From assembly GCF_014649655.1 (NCBI RefSeq), contig NZ_BMTL01000012.1, positions 124,001-188,000 on the forward strand: a stretch of DNA of 64,000 bases. The letters are read 5' to 3'. Positions within the stretch are counted from its first letter, which is position 1, and the number at the start of each line of letters is the position of its first letter. The notes below the pieces were generated by a model. It saw only the letters and a program-made list of their open reading frames with translations, was not told the DNA's origin and made no database searches. Origin of the DNA: Streptomyces humidus. GTDB lineage: Bacteria; Actinomycetota; Actinomycetes; Streptomycetales; Streptomycetaceae. Positions 7,098 to 12,586 of the stretch are shown here, piece by piece. The position numbers were made by a program, and so were the translations under genes.

Positions 7098-7871
7098 TCA
7101 CCGGACCCGGGGCCGTGACGCCGACCGCTTCCCGAACAACTCCGCCTGCTCCTCGCCCGGCAGATTCCCCAGCGCGATGAGGTGCGGGGCCTGGGCGAAC
7201 GCCGTCGCGCGGGCCGCCTCCTTCGCCGCCCACAGGGCCCGCACCGTGCCCTGGACGCCGGCGGGCGGATACCCGGCGACGACGGCCGCGCAGGCGACGG
7301 CCGCCCCCGACGCGCCGCCCGCCTCGGTGACTTCGGAGACCAGGCCGACCTCGTGGGCGCGCCGTGCGGAGATCCGTTCCGCCGTGCCCATCAGCATCAT
7401 CCGCGCGACCTCCCCGTAGGGCATGCGCTGCGCCAGGAGCACCGACTCGTAGGCGCTGACCATCCCGTAGGTGGTGTGGGGGTCGAAGAAGACGGCGTCG
7501 GCGCCCGCGACGACGAACTCGCACTCCCCGAGCAGGTAGAAGGCGCCTCCGCAGGCCATGCCCTCCACGGCCGCGACGACCGGCTTCCACAGGTCGTTCG
7601 CCTTGGGGCCGACGGTGAGCAGCGGATCGTCCTGCATGAAGGGGGAGCCGGGCTGCGGGACGACGGCGTCCCGGTCGATGCCGGTGGAGAACGCCCGCCC
7701 TCCCGCGCCGGTCAGGACCGCGGCCCGCACCCGGTCGTCGAAGCGCAGCCCCCGCCAGACGGAGCGCAGTTCGTCGGCCGTGGCGAGGTCGATGGCGTTG
7801 AGTCTCTCCGGCCGGGCGAGGGTGACGACGGCGACGCCGGTGTCCTCGTCGACGTCGAGGCGCACGCTCAC
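7098..7871 (-). CDS. Enoyl-CoA hydratase/isomerase family protein
   Basis: This 257-residue crotonase-fold enzyme starts at GTG 7871, overlapping the stop of the DUF35 gene by 4 nt. It has VVTLARPERLNAID, the first oxyanion segment GRAFSTGID, and the second, VEGMACGGAF. Of the two usual catalytic glutamates only one is obvious, in the helix YGEVARMMLMG; the other position reads FDPHTTYGM, so it may be an isomerase or a lyase and not a classic hydratase. It is the last gene of a three-gene operon with the DUF35 protein and thiolase. Its 3' end (7097-7265) is duplicated at 2556-2727. Confidence 0.88.
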   Translation of the reverse strand: MSVRLDVDEDTGVAVVTLARPERLNAIDLATADELRSVWRGLRFDDRVRAAVLTGAGGRAFSTGIDRDAVVPQPGSPFMQDDPLLTVGPKANDLWKPVVAAVEGMACGGAFYLLGECEFVVAGADAVFFDPHTTYGMVSAYESVLLAQRMPYGEVARMMLMGTAERISARRAHEVGLVSEVTEAGGASGAAVACAAVVAGYPPAGVQGTVRALWAAKEAARATAFAQAPHLIALGNLPGEEQAELFGKRSASRPRVR

Positions 7872-8284
7872 GGCCGCTCCAGGACCCAACTCGGCAGTCC
7901 GTCGCCGTCGAAGACGACCTGGACGCGGGCGCCGATCCGGATCCGGTCGGGGGGGAAGGAGTCCAGGGCGGCTCCCGGTGCGCTCACCAGGTTTCCCACC
8001 AGCCGGATCCGGGGCGTCTCGGCCAGCTCGACGACGATCACGTTGTAGGGGGCCTGCGCCGCGTACTCCGGCAGCAGGGGCGGGTGGGGGACGACGTAGG
8101 ACCAGATCCGCCCGCGTCCCGAGGTGCGCCGCCACTCGCTCGCGAAGGACCGGCAGTGCGGGCAGCAGGGGCGGGGCGGGAAGCGGGGCTCGCCGCAGTC
8201 GGCGCAGGTCTGGACGCGGAGCTCGCCCCGGGCGGCGTACTCCCAGAAGGGGGCGCCGTCGGGGTCGGTGACGGGGGTGAGCAT
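7868..8284 (-). CDS. DUF35 OB-fold/zinc-ribbon protein
   Basis: A 138-residue protein with an N-terminal rubredoxin-like zinc ribbon (CADC and CPHC pairs, about residues 27-45) and an OB fold (GRIWSYVVPHPP, VVVELAETPRIRLVGN). Such proteins bind acyl-CoA and form complexes with thiolase-like partners; in mycobacteria the ChsH2 DUF35 domain pairs with Ltp2 in steroid side-chain C-C cleavage. ATG 8284 follows AGGAG by about 11 nt. Neighbouring genes encode the expected thiolase partner, so a two-subunit thiolase or aldolase is inferred. Confidence 0.88.
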   Translation of the reverse strand: MLTPVTDPDGAPFWEYAARGELRVQTCADCGEPRFPPRPCCPHCRSFASEWRRTSGRGRIWSYVVPHPPLLPEYAAQAPYNVIVVELAETPRIRLVGNLVSAPGAALDSFPPDRIRIGARVQVVFDGDGLPSWVLERP

Positions 8285-8307
8285 CGTGGGGTCAACTCCT
8301 CGGGCTC

Positions 8308-9453
8308 TCAGTTCCTGAGCAGCAGGGCGGAAGTCGGGACGCCCTCGCCGGCGGTGACGAGACAGGCCGCGGCGTCCGGCACCTGGGCGGTGCTGGTCCC
8401 GCGCAGTTGCTTGACGCCTTCGTTGATCAGGTTGAAGCCGTGGACGTAGGCCTCGCTCAGCCCGCCCCCGCCGGTGTTGATCGGCAGCCGCCCTCCGGTC
8501 TCCAGCGCGCCGCCCTCGGTGAAGGCGCCTCCCTCGCCGCGCCCGCAGAAGCCGTAGCCCTCCAGGGAGAGCGGCACGAGCGGGGTGAAGGCGTCGTAGA
8601 TCTGGGCGACGTCGACGTCGGCGGGGGTGAGGTCGGCGTGCTTCCACAGGTGCCGGGCCGCGGTCCAGGCGGGTCCGGTGAGCGGGTCCTCGTTCCAGTA
8701 GTTGACCATGCCGTGGTGCTGGGCGGGAAGGCCCTGGGCGGCGGAGTGCACGTAGACGGGCCGGCTCCGGCAGTCCCGGGCCCGTTCCCGGCCGACGATC
8801 ACGCAGGCCAACGCCCCGTCCGTCTCCAGGCAGTTGTCGTAGAGGCAGAGGGGTTCGCTGATCCAGCGGGCGGTCATGTACATCTCGCGGGTGAGCGGAC
8901 GTTCGTACATGATCGCCGCCGGGTTCTGGTTGGCCCGGTTGCGGCAGGCGAGGGCGACGTTGAAGAGGTGGTCGCGGGTCGCGCCGTACTCGTGCATGTA
9001 GCGGCGGGCCAGCATGGCTATCTCGTCGGCGGGCCGCAGCAGCCCGAAGGGCCGGGTCCACTGGGCCGGGGTGGGCAGCTGGACGGCGGTGTTCGTCCAC
9101 GGGCGCGGTCCGCTGCCCCGCTTGCGCGAGCGCCAGGCCACCCCCACCGTCGCCTGCCCGGCGGCGATCGCGGCGGCGAGGTGCGCGACGGTGGCGCACG
9201 AACCGCCGCCGCCGAAGCCGGCCTTGCTGAAGAAGGTGAGGTCGCCGAAGCCGACGGCCTTGGCCAGCTCGACCTCGTCCGTCTCCTCCATCGTGTAGGA
9301 GGCGAGCGCGTCGACCTCGTCCGGCGCGATGCCCGCGTCGTCGAGGGCGGCGAGGACGGCCCGGCAGGCGAGCGTCTTCTCGGACTCGGGGAGGTGTTTG
9401 GCGAAGGGGGTCTGGCCGATGCCGACGATGGCGGTGGCGTCCTTGAGGGTCAC
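8308..9453 (-). CDS. Lipid-transfer-type thiolase (Ltp/SCP-2 thiolase-like)
   Basis: A 381-residue member of the thiolase superfamily, SCP-x/Ltp branch. The N-terminus ATAIVGIGQTPF, a Cys at about 86 in GGGGSCATVAHLAAAI, the middle DVAQIYDAFTP and the end GLSEAYVHGFNL resemble Ltp2-like enzymes as I recall them. Such proteins cleave the C-C bond of side-chain acyl-CoAs by thiolysis or retro-aldol reaction. GTG 9453 has GGAGGTG 9 nt upstream. It leads the operon thiolase-DUF35-enoyl-CoA hydratase and shares a divergent promoter with the acyl-CoA synthetase gene, where two palindromic operators lie. Confidence 0.88.
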   Translation of the reverse strand: MTLKDATAIVGIGQTPFAKHLPESEKTLACRAVLAALDDAGIAPDEVDALASYTMEETDEVELAKAVGFGDLTFFSKAGFGGGGSCATVAHLAAAIAAGQATVGVAWRSRKRGSGPRPWTNTAVQLPTPAQWTRPFGLLRPADEIAMLARRYMHEYGATRDHLFNVALACRNRANQNPAAIMYERPLTREMYMTARWISEPLCLYDNCLETDGALACVIVGRERARDCRSRPVYVHSAAQGLPAQHHGMVNYWNEDPLTGPAWTAARHLWKHADLTPADVDVAQIYDAFTPLVPLSLEGYGFCGRGEGGAFTEGGALETGGRLPINTGGGGLSEAYVHGFNLINEGVKQLRGTSTAQVPDAAACLVTAGEGVPTSALLLRN

Positions 9454-9485
9454 GCTGCGCGCACCTCCGCGATGCGATATGACGG

Positions 9486-9527
9486 CTGACAGTGCGTCAG
9501 GTTACAGCTAATCTGACGGGTAGTCAG
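9486..9527. promoter_or_regulatory. Two CTGACGnnnCGTCAG operators in the divergent thiolase/acyl-CoA synthetase promoter
   Basis: Site a is CTGACAGTGCGTCAG (9486-9500), site b CTGACGGGTAGTCAG (9513-9527), each one mismatch from a perfect palindrome, centres 27 bp apart. For the rightward gene a promoter can be read as CTGACA (9486-9491), 17-nt spacer, TAATCT (9509-9514), so site a covers the -35 and site b begins in the -10. This placement suits repression of both divergent units. Confidence 0.75.
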
Positions 9528-9548
9528 CTACCGGCGGGGAGACGTGTG

Positions 9549-11156
9549 ATGCGCGGTGACGTGGAGTGGGGCAGCATCCCGGGCCTGGTACACGCGGCGG
9601 CCGAGCGGCACGCCGACGCCGAGGCGGTGGTGGAAGGCCGCACCCGGATCTCGTACGCCGAACTCGGCGCCCGCGTGGAGCGTGCGGCGGCGGCCTGCCT
9701 GGCGAACGGGGTCCGGCCGGGCGACCGGGTAGGAATCTGGGCGCCGAACTCGCTCGACTGGATCGTCGCGGCGCTGGGCGCCGTGTCGGCGGGGGCGGTG
9801 CTGGTGCCGGTCAACACGCGCTTCAAGGGCGCCGAGGCGGCCGACGTGCTGCGCAGGAGCGGGGCCGGGCTGCTGTTCGTGACCGGCACGTTCCTCGGCG
9901 CCTCGTACGTGGCGTCGCTGCGACGGGCGGCCGGGGAGGGGCCCGGCACGGGGCCGCTGGGGGGCCTGCCGGAGCTGGACCAGGTGGTCGTGCTGGCGGA
10001 CGACGCCCCGGCGGACTTCCGCACCTGGAAGGACTTCCTGGCGAGCGGCGAGGGCGTGGGGCGGGCGGAGGTCCGCGAGCGGGCGGACGCGGTGCGCGGG
10101 GACCAGCCCTCGGACATCGTCTTCACCTCGGGCACGACGGGCCGCCCCAAGGGCGCGGTGATCACGCACGCGCAGACTCTGCGGGCCTACGGGATCTGGA
10201 CCGACCTCGCGGGACTGCGGCGCGGCGACCGCTATCTGATCGTGAACCCCTTCTTCCACACCTTCGGCTACAAGGCGGGGGTGATCGCCTGTCTGATGCG
10301 GGGCGCGACGATGATCCCGCAGCCGGTGTTCGACGTGGACGCGGTGCTGGCCCACGTGGCCTCGGAACGCGTCTCGGTGCTGCCCGGCCCTCCGACGCTC
10401 CACCAGTCCCTCCTGGACCACCCCGCCCGCGACCAGTACGACCTCTCGGCGCTGCGGCTGGTGGTGACGGGCGCGGCGGTGGTCCCGCTGCGCCTGGTGG
10501 AACGGCTGCGGCGCGAACTCGGCGTGGAGACGGTGCTGACGGCGTACGGCCTGTCCGAGGCGAGCGGCATCGTCACGATGTGCCGGCGCGGCGACGAGCC
10601 GGACGTCGTCGCCACCACCTCGGGCCGGGCGATTCCCGGCACGGAGGTGAAGGTGGTCGACGAGCGAGGCGGCGAACCGGCCCCCGGCACGCCGGGCGAG
10701 GTGCTCGTGCGGGGCTTCAACGTCATGCGCGGCTACCACGAGGACGCGGCGGCCACGGCGCAGACGCTGACCCCGGACGGCTGGCTGCGCACCGGCGACG
10801 TGGGCGTCCTGGACGCCGCCGGCAACCTCCGCATCACCGACCGCATCAAGGACATGTTCATCGTGGGCGGCTTCAACGCCTACCCGGCGGAGATAGAGCA
10901 GCTCCTCGGTCTGCACCCGGACGTGGCCGACGTCGCCGTGATCGGCGTCCCCGATCCCCGGCTGGGCGAGGTGGGCAGGGCGTACGTGGTCCGCCGGCCG
11001 GGCGCGGTGTCGACGGCCGACGACCTGATCGCCTGGGCCCGCCGCGAGATGGCGAACTACAAGGTGCCCAGGTCGGTGGAGTTCGTCCCCGCCCTGCCCC
11101 GCAACGCGAGCGGCAAGGTGGTGAAGGGGGAGCTGAGGGGGTCGGGAACCGCGTGA
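9549..11156 (+). CDS. Acyl-CoA synthetase (FadD-type AMP-ligase)
   Basis: A 535-residue ANL-superfamily ligase that should activate a carboxylic acid through an acyl-adenylate to its CoA thioester. Motifs are the P-loop-like FTSGTTGRPKGAVITH, TAYGLSEASG, TGDVG and the C-terminal catalytic-lysine region NASGKVVKGEL. ATG 9549 has GGGGAG 7 nt upstream; the in-frame GTG just before is too close. It is divergent from the thiolase operon across a 95-bp region holding two operators, so activation and side-chain cleavage are probably co-regulated. The substrate cannot be read from sequence; long or side-chain acids are plausible. Confidence 0.92.
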   Translation: MRGDVEWGSIPGLVHAAAERHADAEAVVEGRTRISYAELGARVERAAAACLANGVRPGDRVGIWAPNSLDWIVAALGAVSAGAVLVPVNTRFKGAEAADVLRRSGAGLLFVTGTFLGASYVASLRRAAGEGPGTGPLGGLPELDQVVVLADDAPADFRTWKDFLASGEGVGRAEVRERADAVRGDQPSDIVFTSGTTGRPKGAVITHAQTLRAYGIWTDLAGLRRGDRYLIVNPFFHTFGYKAGVIACLMRGATMIPQPVFDVDAVLAHVASERVSVLPGPPTLHQSLLDHPARDQYDLSALRLVVTGAAVVPLRLVERLRRELGVETVLTAYGLSEASGIVTMCRRGDEPDVVATTSGRAIPGTEVKVVDERGGEPAPGTPGEVLVRGFNVMRGYHEDAAATAQTLTPDGWLRTGDVGVLDAAGNLRITDRIKDMFIVGGFNAYPAEIEQLLGLHPDVADVAVIGVPDPRLGEVGRAYVVRRPGAVSTADDLIAWARREMANYKVPRSVEFVPALPRNASGKVVKGELRGSGTA

Positions 11157-11160
11157 TGCG

Positions 11161-11430
11161 TCAGGCGGGCCACACGGTGACCTGGAGCACGTAGACGCAC
11201 TCGTGCCGGGGGACGGTGAGGTAGAGGAACATGCCGCCGGGCACGTAGGCGGTCTGCACTCCTTCACCTGCGCCTTGATAGGCGCTTCCGTCCAGGTGCA
11301 GAGCCTCGGCTGCCCGGACGATCTCCTCTGCCCGCTTCTCCACCTCGATGACGAAGGCGGGGGGAGCCGGGGTCCCTCCGCCGATGACCTGAGTCTCGTC
11401 CGGGTCGTATTCCCAGTGCCAGTCAGCCAC
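11161..11430 (-). CDS. Small protein, possible RelE-like toxin partner
   Basis: From GTG 11430 this is an 89-residue protein: VADWHWEYDPDETQVIGG at the start, a helix FVIEVEKRAEEIVRAAEAL and beta-like FLYLTVPRHECVYVLQVTVW at the end. The WEYDPD start and beta-strand end resemble small RelE-fold proteins found next to DUF6247 genes in Streptomyces, but I cannot confirm the fold. It overlaps the upstream DUF6247-like gene by 8 nt. A toxin-antitoxin role is an inference from that pairing. The gene ends 4 nt from the stop of the convergent acyl-CoA synthetase gene. Confidence 0.6.
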   Translation of the reverse strand: MADWHWEYDPDETQVIGGGTPAPPAFVIEVEKRAEEIVRAAEALHLDGSAYQGAGEGVQTAYVPGGMFLYLTVPRHECVYVLQVTVWPA

Positions 11431-11782
11431 GGGCGAGCGACTCCCTCGCCCAGACGTGAAGGGCGTGGATCTCGTCCATGGCGTCGCGCCATGCCGGCCG
11501 GTCCCGGTCGACGCTCTGCGCCGTGTACTCGGCCGCGCGGAGCCGGGAGGCTGTCGACGGGATCCGCGCGATCTCGATCGCGAGGGCCCACGACTCGAGG
11601 AACTGGGTGATGGGCCCCAGGCTGCCCGTGCGGGCAGCGAGTGCGATCGCCTCATCCTTCTGGCGTTCCATCTCCGGCAGGCGGTGAGGGGCCACCTGGG
11701 CCAGAGCGACGCGAAGGGCCGCGGGGGTGCGCTCGGGCCGAGACACGAGTGGCCCGTCGGGTTCCATGTGCTGCGCGGTCAT
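11423..11782 (-). CDS. DUF6247-like protein
   Basis: This 119-residue protein, mostly helical, has RTPAALRVALAQVAPHRLPE and a Trp-centred helix ESWALAIEIARIP, the pattern I associate with DUF6247. These proteins are commonly first in two-gene operons with a small RelE-like partner, and could be antitoxins. ATG 11782 follows GGAGGAGCAGG directly upstream. Assignment by pattern memory only. Confidence 0.62.
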   Translation of the reverse strand: MTAQHMEPDGPLVSRPERTPAALRVALAQVAPHRLPEMERQKDEAIALAARTGSLGPITQFLESWALAIEIARIPSTASRLRAAEYTAQSVDRDRPAWRDAMDEIHALHVWARESLARG

Positions 11783-11930
11783 CCTGCTCCTCCATGGGCT
11801 GTACCAAGCTCACGGTACGACAGAGACAGCCGGTCACGCAGGGGGCTCGGCAAGGCGGTCGAGGGAGAGCTGCGGGGGCTCGGCGGGCGTCACCCGGGGG
11901 AGTGATGGGGGTGGTGATCCCGCCCGCACC

Positions 11931-12043
11931 GTGCGTCGCGCCGTTCTCCTGGTCGCCGGAGACAAGGCCGCTATGCGCGGGCCCTGGGCGGGGAACTGCG
12001 GGTCGTCGCGGACTTCGGGGACACGCAGTACACGGTGGCCTGA
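11931..12043 (+). pseudogene. Fused remnant of a HigB-HigA pair
   Basis: One frame reads VRRAVLLVAGDKAA, the core strand of HigB-type toxins (compare FLVAGNK in the toxin at 3467-3853). Immediately after, another frame reads RALGGELRVVADFGDTQYTVA to a TGA at 12041-12043, a typical HigA C-terminus (compare AIGGELTITATVG at 3165-3470). Everything between toxin core and antitoxin end has been deleted. This is all that remains of a second HigBA locus next to afsS. Confidence 0.65.
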
Positions 12044-12073
12044 GCGGGCCCCGTCCCGCTCCCCCGCACGCCT

Positions 12074-12110
12074 CGGCCGCGGCGGCGCCCCCTCCGCGCC
12101 GCCGCGGCCG
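12074..12110 (-). terminator. Strong hairpin terminator after afsS
   Basis: A perfect inverted repeat of 14 bp (CGGCCGCGGCGGCG at 12074-12087, complement at 12097-12110), extendable by one pair, with a 7-nt loop. It lies 19 bp past the afsS stop on the reverse strand and would also stop readthrough from the left. Confidence 0.75.
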
Positions 12111-12128
12111 ATCCCCGTCGGGTGTGGC

Positions 12129-12323
12129 TCACTTGCCGCCCAGGCCCAGGGCGGGCGGGGCCGGCATCGCGTTGTTCAGCGCGACGATCTGATCGTCCTC
12201 GGTGGCCGGCTCGCTGGGCATGGCGTTGTTCAGCGTGGTGATCGTCTCGTCCTGGGCCGTCGGCTCGCTCGGCATGGCGTTGTTCTGCGGCGAGACTTCC
12301 GCGGCCTTGTTCTGGTCGCTCAT
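12129..12323 (-). CDS. afsS: AfsS, small regulator of antibiotic production
   Basis: A 64-residue protein from ATG 12323. It carries three copies of the repeat NNAMP(S/A)-(E/P)P (QNNAMPSEP, LNNAMPSEP, LNNAMPAPP) with TQD/AQDE-like linkers, the hallmark of AfsS of S. coelicolor. AfsS acts downstream of AfsR and raises antibiotic production by an unknown mechanism. Its position just downstream of a 994-residue AfsR gene in the same orientation, with an AfsR/PhoP-like operator upstream, supports the name strongly. A strong terminator follows. Confidence 0.92.
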   Translation of the reverse strand: MSDQNKAAEVSPQNNAMPSEPTAQDETITTLNNAMPSEPATEDDQIVALNNAMPAPPALGLGGK

Positions 12324-12490
12324 GGTCCTGGGTTCCTCCGTTGCTGTGACGAATGAGGAACGCCCGTCCGGAAGCCTCCCCCGAGGGCTTCCGGACGAGC
12401 GCTCGGAGCCGCACAGTAACCGGTGGGCTCCCGGCCGGACCGTCTGCCCCCCGACGCGACGGTCTGACTCGTCAGACAGTGCACGAGGGC

Positions 12491-12508
12491 GATAAACAAA
12501 CGCTGAAC
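12491..12508 (-). promoter_or_regulatory. AfsR/PhoP-type operator upstream of afsS
   Basis: On the reverse strand GTTCAGC (12508-12502) and GTTTATC (12497-12491) form a direct repeat with an 11-bp period. PhoP and AfsR both use 11-bp direct repeats of this kind, and in S. coelicolor they compete at the afsS promoter. The site is 168 bp before the afsS start. Confidence 0.65.
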
Positions 12509-12518
12509 GCCCCGCCGT

Positions 12519-12576
12519 TACGGTCCCGAACGTCCCGCAGGTACGGTCCCGAAGGCCGCCGCCGGTACGGTCCCGA
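12519..12576. repeat. Three copies of TACGGTCCCGA between afsR and the afsS operator
   Basis: The 11-mer occurs at 12519-12529, 12542-12552 and 12566-12576, starts 23 and 24 bp apart, so all three lie on about the same face of the helix. They sit between the afsR stop and the afsS operator, upstream relative to afsS transcription. A separate perfect palindrome, GTCTGAC-tc-GTCAGAC, lies downstream at 12462-12477. Confidence 0.8.
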
Positions 12577-12586
12577 GCGGGCGCGG

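Noticed and set aside
12462..12477. Palindrome GTCTGAC-TC-GTCAGAC before afsS as an eighth regulon site
   Set aside because: Half-sites are CTGAC/GTCAG but separated by 2 bp, not 5, so the geometry differs. It is recorded only as a separate palindrome.
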